This document shows positions 17,304-25,937 of a DNA stretch of 64,000 bases, piece by piece. Source of the DNA: Flavobacterium sp. M31R6 (lineage in GTDB: Bacteria > Bacteroidota > Bacteroidia > Flavobacteriales > Flavobacteriaceae); assembly GCF_013284035.1 (NCBI RefSeq), contig NZ_CP054141.1, forward strand, positions 1,550,001 to 1,614,000, written 5' to 3'. The first letter of the stretch is position 1, and each line of letters starts with the position of its first letter. The position numbers and the translations under genes were made by a program. The notes under the pieces are model-generated. The model saw nothing but the letters and a program-made list of their open reading frames with translations, made no database searches and was not told the origin of the DNA.

Positions 17304-18782
17304 TTATTCTTTAGTCTTGTTCAATACACTGTTTTTCTTGCCATAAGCAAAATAGAAAACAATACCTAAAGCCATCCAAACAAAAAGTCTCAACCAGTTC
17401 GTCCAACCTAAACCGTACATCATTGCACAACATACAAACACTCCTAAAAGTGGTACGAAAGGAACAAGTGGAGTTTTAAATTCTCTCACCATGTTTGGTT
17501 CTTTTTTTCTTAAGATAATAACAGAAATACATACAAGAACAAAAGCGAATAAAGTTCCAATACTTGTCATATCTCCAACAATATCTCCTGGAATAAAAGC
17601 CGCAAAGGCTCCAACAATTATTAGAATAGCTAGATTTGCTTTGTATGGAGTTTTGTATTTTGAATGTAAATCACTAAATGCTTTAGGTAGTAAGCCGTCT
17701 TTACCCATAGAGTAAAAAACTCTTGATTGTCCTAATAACATCACCAAAATAACTGATGAAAAACCTGCTAATATGGCAACGGTAACAAACTGAGCAAGCC
17801 AGTTGTAACTTTCTCCCATAGCGTGTATAATTGCATTCGCAACAGATGCTTCCTTACCGCTAGTTCTGAAGAATTCCACTGGTTCAAGGCCTGTTAATAC
17901 ATGTCCAAAAAGAATATATAAAACGGTGCACACTGCTAAGGATCCTAAAATACCGATTGGCATATTTTTCTTAGGATTGATAGTTTCTTGTGCGGCAGTA
18001 CTCACAGCGTCAAATCCTATGAAAGCAAAGAAAACGGTACCAGCAGCACCTAATATTCCCATTATTCCTCCATAAGCGTGTCCAACTCCATGTTCATCAA
18101 CGAAAACATCTGTTGGTGGAATGTAAGGGGTATGGTTTGCTGGGTTGATGAAATGCCATCCCAATACAATGATTAGAATTACAATTAGAACTTTAACGAC
18201 AACGATGATACCATTTACCACTGCTGATTCATGAATTCCTTTTATCAATAATAAACTAATTACGGCAACTATAAAAAGAGCTGGTAAATTTATGATTCCA
18301 TGTTCTCCTGTTAGGGATGTTTGAAATGGAGAATGACAATACGCAAAGGGAATGGGGTCTATGTGTAGTACATTTGTGAGTAAATTATTTAGATATTCAC
18401 TCCAGGCAATCCCTACTGTTGCAGCACCTACTGCATATTCGAGAATTAAATCCCAACCAATAATCCAGGCTAAAAACTCACCCATAGTAGCATAAGTATA
18501 AGTATATGCACTTCCGGAAATAGGAATAGAAGAAGAAAGCTCGGCATAACACAATCCTGCTAATGCACAGCCAATGGCGGCTACAACAAACGCTATTGTT
18601 ACTGATGGTCCTGCACTTTGTGCTGCTGCGGTTGCTGTTCTAACGAATAATCCAGCACCAATAATTGCACCGATTCCTAATGCAACTAATGACCAAGCGG
18701 TTAATGTTCTTTTTAATCCTTTTTCAGAATCAGCAGCTTCGGCTAATAGTAGGGCTAATGGTTTTCTTTTCCAAATAGACAT
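17304..18782 (-). CDS. APC-family amino-acid permease (cationic amino-acid transporter type)
   Basis: 492 residues with about 12-14 hydrophobic segments. The first transmembrane helix has the APC substrate motif IGAIIGAGLFVRTA, and TM6 carries FFAFIGFDAVSTAAQETINPKKNMP, the signature of the CAT/YfnA branch. It imports amino acids with protons across the inner membrane; substrate specificity cannot be read off. The short N-terminal MSIWKRKPLALLLAEA is typical. It is monocistronic, with its own promoter element and terminator. Confidence 0.88.
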   Translation of the reverse strand: MSIWKRKPLALLLAEAADSEKGLKRTLTAWSLVALGIGAIIGAGLFVRTATAAAQSAGPSVTIAFVVAAIGCALAGLCYAELSSSIPISGSAYTYTYATMGEFLAWIIGWDLILEYAVGAATVGIAWSEYLNNLLTNVLHIDPIPFAYCHSPFQTSLTGEHGIINLPALFIVAVISLLLIKGIHESAVVNGIIVVVKVLIVILIIVLGWHFINPANHTPYIPPTDVFVDEHGVGHAYGGIMGILGAAGTVFFAFIGFDAVSTAAQETINPKKNMPIGILGSLAVCTVLYILFGHVLTGLEPVEFFRTSGKEASVANAIIHAMGESYNWLAQFVTVAILAGFSSVILVMLLGQSRVFYSMGKDGLLPKAFSDLHSKYKTPYKANLAILIIVGAFAAFIPGDIVGDMTSIGTLFAFVLVCISVIILRKKEPNMVREFKTPLVPFVPLLGVFVCCAMMYGLGWTNWLRLFVWMALGIVFYFAYGKKNSVLNKTKE

Positions 18783-18812
18783 GGTTTTTATGGTTTAAAT
18801 GTTATTAAGCGC

Positions 18813-18820
18813 CAAATGTA
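18813..18820 (-). promoter_or_regulatory. Minus-7 element of the APC permease gene
   Basis: TACATTTG on the minus strand, 30 bases upstream of the permease ATG. Confidence 0.55.
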
Positions 18821-19035
18821 TTGTTTTTTATAAAAAATAAAAACTATAATTTCATTTAACTAACAAATTAATGAGGTATTCTGGTTTTTTATTTAGAAAA
18901 AAAATAGTACAAGTGTGTTTTAAGTTAATTAAAGAATAATAAGTGTTAATATTTTTCTTATAAAAGATTTATTTGTAAATAATTTTTATATTTTTAGATT
19001 TCAAATGTTTTGCTCAAAAGCACTTAATTTTAACT

Positions 19036-19920
19036 ATGGGTTTTAACACTATCAAAGATTTTTTTAAATTTTCACGTGAACAACGAATAGGGATTGTTTT
19101 CTTGTTTGGGATTATTATAGCTCTTCAATTGGTTTATTTTTTTGTTGATTTCGATGCAATTGAAAAAGAATATCCAGACAAGCAAAAATGGCTTTCCCTG
19201 CAATCGGAAGTGGATGCTCAGAAAATGCAGAATCAAAACTATAAACCCAAAATCTACCCTTTTAATCCTAATTTTATTTCTGATTACAAAGGCTATAAAC
19301 TAGGAATGTCTGTTCAGGAAATTGACAGACTTCTCGCTTTTAGAAAACAAAATAAGTTTGTTAATTCGGTTAAAGAATTTCAAGATGTCACAAAAGTTTC
19401 TGATTCATTATTGAATGTAATCGCTCCATTTTTCAAATTTCCCGATTGGGTAAATCATAAAAAAGAAGCTAAAGATTTTAAATATGGTTCGAATTCTACT
19501 TTCGGCAAAAAAGAGAAAATTGTTCTAATCGATATGAATCAAGCAACCAAAGATGATTTGATTAAAATAAATGGAATAGGTGAGGCGCTTTCGCTTCGGA
19601 TTTTAACTCAAAAAGAAAAATTAGGAGGATTTGTTTCTATGGAACAACTCAAAGAGGTTTGGGGTCTCTCTCCAGAAGTGATTTTAAATTTAAACACTCA
19701 CTTTACCATTATAAAACTTCCGATTTTGCATAAAATTGATGTCAATAATGCGTCAATAAAGGAGCTTTCTCAGTTTTTTTATTTCAAATATGACTTAGCA
19801 AGACAAATTGTGAAATATAGAAGTATGAATGGTGATTTTAAAAATATTGAGGATTTGATAAAAATTAACGGCTTTCCTGTTGAAAAAGCAAATTTTATTG
19901 CCTTATATTTGGACTTTTAA
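19036..19920 (+). CDS. Membrane-anchored helix-hairpin-helix (ComEA-type) protein
   Basis: 294 residues. One N-terminal membrane helix (residues 20-38, IGIVFLFGIIIALQLVYFF) is followed by three helix-hairpin-helix units: about residues 75-135, IDMNQATKDDLIKINGIGEALSLRIL (~170-225) and IDVNNASIKELSQFF..LIKINGFPVEKA (~235-294). The middle unit carries the canonical INGIGEALS hairpin that contacts DNA backbone. ComEA-type proteins bind incoming DNA in natural transformation; in Bacteroidota this triple-HhH form is widespread and its role is not proved. It sits 14 bases before the acyl-CoA dehydrogenase gene. Confidence 0.8.
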   Translation: MGFNTIKDFFKFSREQRIGIVFLFGIIIALQLVYFFVDFDAIEKEYPDKQKWLSLQSEVDAQKMQNQNYKPKIYPFNPNFISDYKGYKLGMSVQEIDRLLAFRKQNKFVNSVKEFQDVTKVSDSLLNVIAPFFKFPDWVNHKKEAKDFKYGSNSTFGKKEKIVLIDMNQATKDDLIKINGIGEALSLRILTQKEKLGGFVSMEQLKEVWGLSPEVILNLNTHFTIIKLPILHKIDVNNASIKELSQFFYFKYDLARQIVKYRSMNGDFKNIEDLIKINGFPVEKANFIALYLDF

Positions 19921-19934
19921 TATAAAAGACATTT

Positions 19935-21077
19935 ATGATGAATTTTGATTACAACGAAACACAATCTTTAATAGCGCAATCTATAAGAGATTTTGCCGAG
20001 AAAAATATAAGACCTTATATAATGGAGTGGGATGAAGCTCAAATTTTTCCAGTTCCTTTGTTTAAAAAACTTGGAGAAATGGGATTTATGGGTGTTCTGG
20101 TTCCAACAGAATTAGGAGGCTCAGGATTGGGTTACCATGAATATATTACGGTAGTTGAAGAAATTTCAAAAGTTGATCCTTCTATTGGTTTGTCTGTTGC
20201 GGCACACAATTCTTTATGTACCAATCATATTCTTACTTTTGGAAACGAAGAACAAAAGAAAAAATGGATTCCGAAACTAGCAACTGCCGAGCATATTGGT
20301 GCTTGGGGCTTGACAGAACACAATACAGGGTCAGATGCTGGTGGAATGAATACAACTGCCGTTCGTGATGGAGATTTTTGGGTGGTAAATGGAGCCAAAA
20401 ACTTTATTACGCATGCCATTTCTGGTGATATTGCGGTGGTAATTGTACGTACTGGTGAAAAAGGAGATTCCAAAGGAATGACCGCATTTGTATTTGAAAA
20501 GGAAATGCCTGGATTTACTTCGGGTAAAAAAGAAAATAAATTAGGAATGCGTGCCAGTGAAACGGCGGAATTGATATTTGATAATTGCCGTATTCCAGAT
20601 GCAAATAGGTTAGGCGAAGTAGGTCAGGGATTTATTCAAGCAATGAAAATTCTGGATGGCGGACGTATTTCCATCGGAGCTTTGTCATTAGGAATTGCTA
20701 AAGGGGCATATGAAGCAGCTTTGAAATATTCGCAAGAAAGATATCAGTTTGGTCAACCTATTTCCGATTTTCAAGCAATTTCTTTTAAATTGGCTGATAT
20801 GGCTACCGAGATTGAGGCTTCAGAACTATTATTGCACAAAGCGGCTTTCCTCAAAGAGCAACACAGACCTGTAACGACATTAGGTGCAATGGCCAAAATG
20901 TATTCATCAGAGGTTTGTGTAAAAGTAGCCAATGATGCGGTTCAAATACACGGTGGCTATGGTTATACCAAAGATTATCCCGTAGAAAAATTCTATAGAG
21001 ATTCAAAATTATGCACCATAGGCGAAGGAACTACCGAAATTCAAAAACTGGTAATTTCCAGAAATTTATTGAAATAA
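19935..21077 (+). CDS. Acyl-CoA dehydrogenase
   Basis: 380 residues, normal for short/medium-chain flavin acyl-CoA dehydrogenases. Visible landmarks are [16 protein letters not shown] (FAD-binding loop), [59 protein letters not shown], the [20 protein letters not shown] block and the Glu of [15 protein letters not shown] near the C-terminus, the position of the catalytic base in this subfamily. It oxidises acyl-CoA to enoyl-CoA in fatty-acid or branched amino-acid breakdown. Chain preference is unknown. It is probably co-transcribed with the ComEA-type gene. Confidence 0.93.
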   Translation: MMNFDYNETQSLIAQSIRDFAEKNIRPYIMEWDEAQIFPVPLFKKLGEMGFMGVLVPTELGGSGLGYHEYITVVEEISKVDPSIGLSVAAHNSLCTNHILTFGNEEQKKKWIPKLATAEHIGAWGLTEHNTGSDAGGMNTTAVRDGDFWVVNGAKNFITHAISGDIAVVIVRTGEKGDSKGMTAFVFEKEMPGFTSGKKENKLGMRASETAELIFDNCRIPDANRLGEVGQGFIQAMKILDGGRISIGALSLGIAKGAYEAALKYSQERYQFGQPISDFQAISFKLADMATEIEASELLLHKAAFLKEQHRPVTTLGAMAKMYSSEVCVKVANDAVQIHGGYGYTKDYPVEKFYRDSKLCTIGEGTTEIQKLVISRNLLK

Positions 21078-21083
21078 AGATTA

Positions 21084-21200
21084 GGGCGTGCCACCATCCT
21101 GATTAAAGGGCTAATTCTCGTTGTGATTATGTGCCCTTTAATCAGGATGCTGTCGGGCTGTTCGCGTTACTTCGGTAACTTGCTTCCATCCCTCACGCTT
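21084..21200 (-). repeat. Structured interspersed repeat, family I, copy B
   Basis: On the minus strand: GCGTGAGGGATGGAAGC, the hairpin GTTAC-CGAA-GTAAC, CAGCCCGACAGCA. A long hairpin follows (TCCTGATTAAAGGGC/GCCCTTTAATCAGGA) and it ends TGGTGGCACGCCC. Its small stem is GTTAC/GTAAC where copies A and C have GCTAC/GTAGC, a compensated change. It lies between the dehydrogenase stop and the rpsU promoter. Confidence 0.8.
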
Positions 21201-21296
21201 GACCAAGAGTATTTTCGGTTTGGATACTATTTTTGGGGCTGTTGAAAATAAATTCAAAAAAATAAAAATAAAGTGCTCAGAATTCAAAATAATGTT

Positions 21297-21304
21297 TAAT
21301 TTTG
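21297..21304 (+). promoter_or_regulatory. Minus-7 element of rpsU
   Basis: TAATTTTG, 29 bases before the rpsU ATG. The transcript would have a short leader carrying the Shine-Dalgarno sequence. Confidence 0.6.
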
Positions 21305-21314
21305 CGCACTTAAC

Positions 21315-21327
21315 GAAAGGGGGTGAT
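21315..21327 (+). promoter_or_regulatory. Extended Shine-Dalgarno sequence of rpsU
   Basis: GAAAGGGGGTGAT matches the full anti-SD complement GAAAGGAGGTGAT at 12 of 13 positions, the exception allowing a G-U pair, and is well spaced from the ATG at 21334. Other genes in the window have A-rich leaders without such a site. This fixes the start of rpsU. Confidence 0.85.
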
Positions 21328-21333
21328 AAAATT

Positions 21334-21531
21334 ATGTTAATTATACCAATTAAAGACGGAGAAAATATCGATAGAGCACTTAAGCGCTACAAAAGAAAAT
21401 TCGATAAAACTGGAACTGTAAGACAACTAAGAGCACGTACTGCTTTTATTAAGCCATCAGTTATCAATAGAATGAAATTCCAAAAAGCGGCTTATATCCA
21501 GAATATGAGAGATAGTATAGAGAATATCTAA
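21334..21531 (+). CDS. rpsU: Small ribosomal subunit protein bS21
   Basis: 65 residues, MLIIPIKDGENIDRALKRYK, then a basic KRKFDKTGTVRQLRARTAFIKPS segment typical of bS21. The open frame extends upstream to 21199 but the Shine-Dalgarno site and homology place the start at 21334. In Bacteroidota ribosomes, bS21 with bS6 and bS18 holds the 16S 3' tail so that the anti-SD is masked, and rpsU itself keeps a strong SD; this supports autoregulation, where ribosomes lacking bS21 favour rpsU mRNA. It is followed by a terminator that abuts the next gene. Confidence 0.95.
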   Translation: MLIIPIKDGENIDRALKRYKRKFDKTGTVRQLRARTAFIKPSVINRMKFQKAAYIQNMRDSIENI

Positions 21532-21557
21532 TACGTCACTGCATTTTAAAATAAATT

Positions 21558-21604
21558 ACCGTTAGTAATTAAAGTTTCTTAACTTTGATGCTAACGGTTT
21601 TTTT
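21558..21604 (+). terminator. Terminator after rpsU
   Basis: ACCGTTAG..CTAACGGT stem with an inner AAAGTT/AACTTT stem and a seven-T tract that runs straight into the ATG of the recombinase gene at 21605. Confidence 0.8.
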
Positions 21605-22504
21605 ATGGCTACAAATAATAAAGATGCATTTAGAGATTATCTGCAATTTGAAAAAAAATATTCTCCACATACCATAAATGCTTATTTGAATGATATAATA
21701 TACTTTGAGTCATTTAATAAGCAATATTTTGAACAAGAGACTATTGAGCAGGTAAATTACAGTCAAATTAGAAGTTGGATTGTTTCGCTTGTTGAAGACG
21801 GTGTTTCAAATAGTACGGTAAATAGAAAGATAGCTTCTCTAAAGGCTTTTTATAGATTTCTTTTAAAAATAAAACAAATTCAAATTAATCCGTTATTGAA
21901 GCACAAAGCTTTAAAAACGGAAAAAAAACTTCAAATTCCCTTTTCAGAAAAAGAACTTACAGAAGCGCTGTCTCAAAATTCGCATTCCGAAGGGTTTCAG
22001 GAAATAAGAGATAAGCTAATTGTGGAGTTGTTTTATACTTCAGGAATACGTAGAACGGAACTTATTCATTTGAAATGCTCCAATGTTAATATAATGAGTA
22101 ATACTTTAAAGGTGTTGGGGAAGAGAAATAAAGAACGCATTCTTCCAATTTTGCCTATAGTGGTAGAGCAGTTGTCGTTATATATTAAGGAGCGTTCCTT
22201 TTTGGAAACAATAGTGGATGGGGATTATTTATTTCTAACAAAAAAAGGGTTAAAATTGAGTGATTCTTTTGTGTATCGTTTAATAAATTCATACTTTAGT
22301 ACTGTCTCCGAGAAGGTAAAAAAAAGTCCTCATATATTACGACATACGTTTGCGACTCACTTATTAAACAACGGAGCCGATTTGAATTCAGTTAAAGAGT
22401 TATTAGGACATTCTAGTTTGGCTTCTACACAAATTTATACTCATAGCAGTTTGTCGGAGCTTAAAAAAGTGTATCAAGAGGCGCATCCTAGGAATAAAAA
22501 ATAA
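21605..22504 (+). CDS. Tyrosine recombinase, XerC/XerD family
   Basis: 299 residues, the normal Xer length. The N-terminal SAM-like domain (residues 1-90, YLQFEKKYSPHTINAYLNDI) binds the core site. The catalytic domain shows the Arg in LFYTSGIRRTELIHL, HILRHTFATHLL (His-x-x-Arg), the His of LLGHSSLASTQIYTH and the tyrosine nucleophile in that last segment. Xer proteins resolve chromosome dimers at dif. Its conserved place between rpsU and hpf speaks for a core housekeeping Xer rather than a mobile-element integrase. XerC versus XerD cannot be decided here. Its ATG follows the rpsU T-tract directly. Confidence 0.88.
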   Translation: MATNNKDAFRDYLQFEKKYSPHTINAYLNDIIYFESFNKQYFEQETIEQVNYSQIRSWIVSLVEDGVSNSTVNRKIASLKAFYRFLLKIKQIQINPLLKHKALKTEKKLQIPFSEKELTEALSQNSHSEGFQEIRDKLIVELFYTSGIRRTELIHLKCSNVNIMSNTLKVLGKRNKERILPILPIVVEQLSLYIKERSFLETIVDGDYLFLTKKGLKLSDSFVYRLINSYFSTVSEKVKKSPHILRHTFATHLLNNGADLNSVKELLGHSSLASTQIYTHSSLSELKKVYQEAHPRNKK

Positions 22505-22537
22505 CTCTGAAATGTTTAACCATTAAAAAGATTGATT

Positions 22538-22840
22538 ATGAAGGTAAATGTTCATGCAGTTAACTTTACTGTTGACAAAAAGCTAGTAGATTTCGTTCAA
22601 GAGAGAATGGATAAATTGGAGAAATATTATGACAGAGTTGTCTCTTCGGATATTTTTATGAAAGTGGAAAAGACAAGTGAGAAGGAAAATAAAATTGTCG
22701 AAATAAAGATTAATGTTCCTGGAGATGATTTTTTGGTTAAAAAGCAGTGCAAAACCTTTGAGGAGGCAGTCGAACAATCAGCAGAATCTCTAGAGCGATT
22801 GCTGGTAAAACGTAAAGAAAAGTTAAGAACACATATTTAA
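22538..22840 (+). CDS. hpf: Ribosome hibernation promoting factor / ribosome-associated translation inhibitor
   Basis: 100 residues, the short HPF/RaiA (S30AE) type. It starts at MKVNVHAVNFTVDKKLVDFV; an upstream in-frame TTG at 22532 is less likely than this ATG. The basic C-terminal part (CKTFEEAVEQSAESLERLLVKRKEKLR) is the helix that sits on the 30S decoding region. It lacks the long C-terminal dimerisation domain. HPF inactivates ribosomes in stationary phase. It is 33 bases after the recombinase gene. Confidence 0.9.
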   Translation: MKVNVHAVNFTVDKKLVDFVQERMDKLEKYYDRVVSSDIFMKVEKTSEKENKIVEIKINVPGDDFLVKKQCKTFEEAVEQSAESLERLLVKRKEKLRTHI

Positions 22841-22863
22841 TTAAATTTTTTTTCAAAAAATGT

Positions 22864-22893
22864 TTTGATTAAAAGATAAAATCTCTACATTTG
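22864..22893 (+). promoter_or_regulatory. Promoter of the tRNA-tuf operon
   Basis: TTG at 22864-22866 and TACATTTG at 22886-22893, separated by 19 bases, which fits the Bacteroidota minus-33/minus-7 layout. Confidence 0.65.
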
Positions 22894-22894
22894 C

Positions 22895-22922
22895 AGTCCG
22901 TTAGAAATAGCGGACTTTTTTT
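22895..22922 (+). terminator. Hairpin with T-tract between hpf and tRNA-Thr
   Basis: AGTCCG..CGGACT stem followed by seven T. It could end hpf transcription, but it begins right after the minus-7 element of the tRNA operon, so most of it would also be the leader of that transcript. Confidence 0.6.
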
Positions 22923-22931
22923 ATTGATATT

Positions 22932-23005
22932 GCCAGCGTAGCTCAGTTGGCTAGAGCAGCTGATTTGTAATCAGCAGGTCGTGGGTTCGAGTCCCTCCGC
23001 CGGCT
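22932..23005 (+). tRNA. tRNA-Thr (TGT)
   Basis: 74 bases with the D-arm GCTCAGTTGGCTAGAGC, anticodon arm GCTGA-TTTGTAA-TCAGC (anticodon TGT) and T-arm GTGGGTTCGAGTCCC. The acceptor stem GCCAGCG/CGCCGGC has one A-C mismatch at the fourth pair. CCA is not encoded. First gene of the tRNA-tuf operon. Confidence 0.93.
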
Positions 23006-23035
23006 CAAAAGGCGAAAGTTGTAATAAAAAAAGTT

Positions 23036-23116
23036 GGGGAGATACTCAAGCGGCCAACGAGGGCAGACTGTAAATCTGCTGTGTGAACTTCGCAGGTTCG
23101 AATCCTGCTCTCCCCA
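23036..23116 (+). tRNA. tRNA-Tyr (GTA)
   Basis: 81 bases, a class II tRNA with long variable arm (GCTGTGTGAACTTCGC region). Acceptor GGGGAGA/TCTCCCC is fully paired, anticodon GTA lies in CAGACTGTAAATCTG. CCA is not encoded. Confidence 0.95.
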
Positions 23117-23202
23117 CAAGAATTAATTTTAGATTGAAGGTTTAAGATTGTAGATTGAAAAAATCTAAAATTAGAAATCTAATCTCTTTAATCAAGGATT
23201 CT

Positions 23203-23274
23203 GCCGACTTAGCTCAGAGGTAGAGTGCTTCCTTGGTAAGGAAGAGGTCACGGGTTCAATTCCCGTAGTTGGCT
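23203..23274 (+). tRNA. tRNA-Thr (GGT)
   Basis: 72 bases. Acceptor GCCGACT/AGTTGGC (one G-T pair), anticodon arm CTTCC-TTGGTAA-GGAAG with anticodon GGT, T-arm CGGGTTCAATTCCCG. It lies 54 bases before tuf. Confidence 0.95.
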
Positions 23275-23328
23275 CAAGTAAGTAGGAAATTGAAATAAAT
23301 ATATAAACTAGATTAAAAATTAAGTAAA

Positions 23329-24516
23329 ATGGCAAAAGAAACCTTTAACCGTTCGAAACCACACTTAAATATTGGTACGATCGGACACGTAGATCACGGT
23401 AAAACTACTTTAACAGCAGCAATCACAAAAGTGTTATCTGATGCTGGTTACTGTCAAGCAAAATCATTTGATCAAATTGATAATGCTCCTGAAGAAAAAG
23501 AAAGAGGTATTACAATTAATACGTCACACGTAGAGTATGAAACTGCTAACCGTCACTACGCACACGTTGACTGTCCTGGTCACGCGGATTACGTAAAAAA
23601 CATGGTTACTGGTGCTGCTCAAATGGACGGTGCTATCCTTGTTGTAGCTGCAACTGACGGACCAATGCCACAAACACGTGAGCACATCCTTTTAGGTCGC
23701 CAAGTAGGTATTCCTAGAATGGTAGTTTTCATGAACAAAGTGGATATGGTTGATGATGCTGAGTTATTGGAATTAGTTGAAATGGAAATCAGAGACTTAT
23801 TGTCTTTCTATGAATATGATGGTGATAATTGTCCAGTTATTCAAGGGTCTGCTCTTGGAGGATTGAATAATGATCCAGCTTGGGTACCAAAAATTCTTGA
23901 ATTGATGGAAGCTGTTGATAGCTGGATTGAAGAGCCGGTTCGTGATACTGAAAAACCATTCTTGATGCCAGTTGAGGACGTGTTTACAATTACAGGTCGT
24001 GGAACTGTTGCTACAGGTCGTATCGAAACTGGTATTGCTAATACAGGAGATGCTGTTGAAATCATTGGTATGGGAGCTGAGAAATTAACTTCTACTATTA
24101 CAGGAGTTGAGATGTTCCGTAAAATCCTTGATAGAGGTGAAGCTGGAGATAACGTAGGTTTATTGTTAAGAGGTATTGATAAAGAATCTATCAAAAGAGG
24201 AATGGTTATCATTAAGCCAGGATCAGTAAAACCACACGCTACTTTCAAAGCTGAGGTGTATATCTTGAAAAAAGAAGAAGGTGGACGTCATACTCCATTC
24301 CACAATAACTACCGTCCACAGTTCTACGTACGTACAACTGACGTAACAGGGGTTATTACTTTACCAGAAGGTGTAGAGATGGTAATGCCAGGTGACAACT
24401 TAACTATCAACGTTACTTTGTTAAGCCCAATCGCAATGAGCGTAGGTTTACGTTTTGCTATCCGTGAAGGTGGTAGAACAGTAGGTGCAGGTCAGGTAAC
24501 TGAAATTGTAGCTTAA
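23329..24516 (+). CDS. tuf: Elongation factor Tu
   Basis: 395 residues. EF-Tu delivers aminoacyl-tRNA to the ribosome as a GTP complex. GTPase motifs are all present: GHVDHGKT (G1), DCPGH (G3), NKVD (G4) and SAL (G5), with the switch I segment [16 protein letters not shown]. Domains 2 and 3 follow ([19 protein letters not shown]-type end as [15 protein letters not shown]). Length is normal. It is codon-biased like the neighbouring ribosomal genes and lies in the tRNA-Thr/Tyr/Thr-tuf-Trp-secE order. Confidence 0.98.
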   Translation: MAKETFNRSKPHLNIGTIGHVDHGKTTLTAAITKVLSDAGYCQAKSFDQIDNAPEEKERGITINTSHVEYETANRHYAHVDCPGHADYVKNMVTGAAQMDGAILVVAATDGPMPQTREHILLGRQVGIPRMVVFMNKVDMVDDAELLELVEMEIRDLLSFYEYDGDNCPVIQGSALGGLNNDPAWVPKILELMEAVDSWIEEPVRDTEKPFLMPVEDVFTITGRGTVATGRIETGIANTGDAVEIIGMGAEKLTSTITGVEMFRKILDRGEAGDNVGLLLRGIDKESIKRGMVIIKPGSVKPHATFKAEVYILKKEEGGRHTPFHNNYRPQFYVRTTDVTGVITLPEGVEMVMPGDNLTINVTLLSPIAMSVGLRFAIREGGRTVGAGQVTEIVA

Positions 24517-24532
24517 TACTATAATAAATACC

Positions 24533-24566
24533 AAAACCAGTGTCGTTTTGACGACACTGGTTTTTA
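24533..24566 (+). terminator. Terminator after tuf
   Basis: AAAACCAGTGTCGT, a TTTG loop, then the exact complement and five T. It ends 6 bases before tRNA-Trp, so the tRNA is reached by read-through or by processing. Confidence 0.85.
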
Positions 24567-24572
24567 TTAACT

Positions 24573-24643
24573 ACGGGCGTAGTTCAAGGGTAGAATAGCG
24601 GTCTCCAAAACCGTTGATGGGGGTTCGAATCCCTCCGCCCGTG
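24573..24643 (+). tRNA. tRNA-Trp (CCA)
   Basis: 71 bases. Acceptor ACGGGCG/CGCCCGT fully paired with discriminator G, anticodon CCA within GCGGTCTCCAAAACCGT, T-arm GGGGGTTCGAATCCCTC. It lies between tuf and secE. Confidence 0.95.
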
Positions 24644-24661
24644 CAAAATAAACTAATCACT

Positions 24662-24859
24662 ATGACAAAAGTTGTTAATTACATATCAGAATCATTTGAA
24701 GAATTAAAATCAAATGTAACTTGGCCAGCTTGGGCTGAAGTGCAGCGTCTTACGATCGTTGTTGCTGTATTTTCAGTGGTATTCGCTTTAGCAACATGGG
24801 GAGTAGATGAGGTATTTGCAAAAGCATTAGCTGTGTTTTTTAACTGGATAAAAGCATAA
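24662..24859 (+). CDS. secE: Preprotein translocase subunit SecE
   Basis: 65 residues starting at MTKVVNYISESFEELK; the longer open frame begins inside tRNA-Trp and is rejected. The amphipathic helix SFEELKSNVTWPAWAEVQR followed by one transmembrane helix (LTIVVAVFSVVFALATWGVDEVF) is the single-span SecE layout. SecE clamps SecY in the inner membrane. It precedes nusG by 9 bases. Confidence 0.92.
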   Translation: MTKVVNYISESFEELKSNVTWPAWAEVQRLTIVVAVFSVVFALATWGVDEVFAKALAVFFNWIKA

Positions 24860-24868
24860 TTTTTTGTA

Positions 24869-25420
24869 ATGGCAGATAATAATATAAAAAAGTGGTATGT
24901 CGTTCGTGCAGTAAGCGGACAAGAAAATAAAGTAAAAGCTTATATCGAAACGGAAATAGCTCGTTTGGGTATGAGTGATTATGTTTCACAAGTTCTTGTG
25001 CCTACTGAAAAAGTAGTTACTGTAAAAGAAGGTAAAAAATTATCGAAAGATAAGGTTTACTTTCCGGGATATGTTATGTTGGAAGCCAATCTTGTTGGAG
25101 AAATTCCTCATATTATTAAGTCTATTACAAGTGTTATCGGATTCTTAGGGGAAACTAAAGGTGGAGAGCCAGTTCCGTTAAGAATGTCTGAGGTAAATAG
25201 AATGCTAGGTAAAGTGGATGAGTTGGCTGTAAATACAGATACTCGTGCTATTCCTTTCAACATTGGAGAAACTATTAAAGTGATCGATGGTCCTTTTAAT
25301 GGATTTAACGGTACAGTTGAAAAAATTAATGAAGAAAAGCGTAAACTTGAAGTAATGGTGAAAATTTTCGGAAGAAAAACACCTTTAGAATTGAGTTTTA
25401 TGCAGGTTGAAAAAGTATAA
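24869..25420 (+). CDS. nusG: Transcription termination/antitermination protein NusG
   Basis: 183 residues. The NGN domain starts KKWYVVRAVSGQENKVKAYIE and includes VYFPGYVMLEANL; the C-terminal KOW domain reads GETIKVIDGPFNGFNGTVEKI. NusG binds RNA polymerase beside the clamp and links it to ribosomes and Rho. Length and position before rplK are standard. Confidence 0.97.
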   Translation: MADNNIKKWYVVRAVSGQENKVKAYIETEIARLGMSDYVSQVLVPTEKVVTVKEGKKLSKDKVYFPGYVMLEANLVGEIPHIIKSITSVIGFLGETKGGEPVPLRMSEVNRMLGKVDELAVNTDTRAIPFNIGETIKVIDGPFNGFNGTVEKINEEKRKLEVMVKIFGRKTPLELSFMQVEKV

Positions 25421-25486
25421 TTTTTGTTACATCTATAATAACCACTGCAATCGCTTCCAATGATTGTCGTGTTAAATTTTTTAAAA

Positions 25487-25924
25487 ATGGCTAAAGAAAT
25501 TAGTAAGGTAGTTAAACTACAAGTTAAGGGAGGTGCTGCGAACCCGTCGCCACCGGTTGGACCTGCTTTAGGAGCTGCTGGGGTAAACATCATGGAGTTC
25601 TGTAAGCAATTTAATGCTAGAACTCAGGATAAACCTGGCAAAATATGCCCAGTACAAATTACTGTGTATAAAGACAAATCATTTGATTTTGTTGTAAAAA
25701 CTCCTCCGGCGGCTGTCCAGTTATTGGAAGCTGCAAAGCTAAAGTCCGGATCAGGTGAACCAAATCGTAAAAAAGTAGCTAGCGTTACTTGGGATGTTAT
25801 CAAAGCAATTGCTGAAGATAAAATGGTAGATTTAAATGCATTCACAATCGAATCTGCTATGAGCATGATTGCTGGAACAGCTAGATCTATGGGTATAACT
25901 GTATCAGGAGATTCTCCTTTTTAA
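25487..25924 (+). CDS. rplK: Large ribosomal subunit protein uL11
   Basis: 145 residues starting [20 protein letters not shown]; an in-frame ATG at 25460 adds nine residues without homology and is rejected. The [20 protein letters not shown] segment and the rRNA-binding C-terminal domain ([18 protein letters not shown]) are diagnostic. uL11 forms the GTPase-associated centre stalk base. First gene of the rplKAJL set. Confidence 0.97.
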   Translation: MAKEISKVVKLQVKGGAANPSPPVGPALGAAGVNIMEFCKQFNARTQDKPGKICPVQITVYKDKSFDFVVKTPPAAVQLLEAAKLKSGSGEPNRKKVASVTWDVIKAIAEDKMVDLNAFTIESAMSMIAGTARSMGITVSGDSPF

Positions 25925-25937
25925 TTAAGAGAAAGAC

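Noticed and set aside
21199..21333. N-terminal extension of bS21
   Set aside because: The extension has no homology and the strong Shine-Dalgarno site fixes the start at 21334.
21605..22504. Integrase of a mobile element or of the cassette at 51-52 kb
   Set aside because: It lies between rpsU and hpf in a conserved housekeeping setting and has Xer, not IntI, features.
24614..24661. SecE extension
   Set aside because: It starts inside tRNA-Trp.
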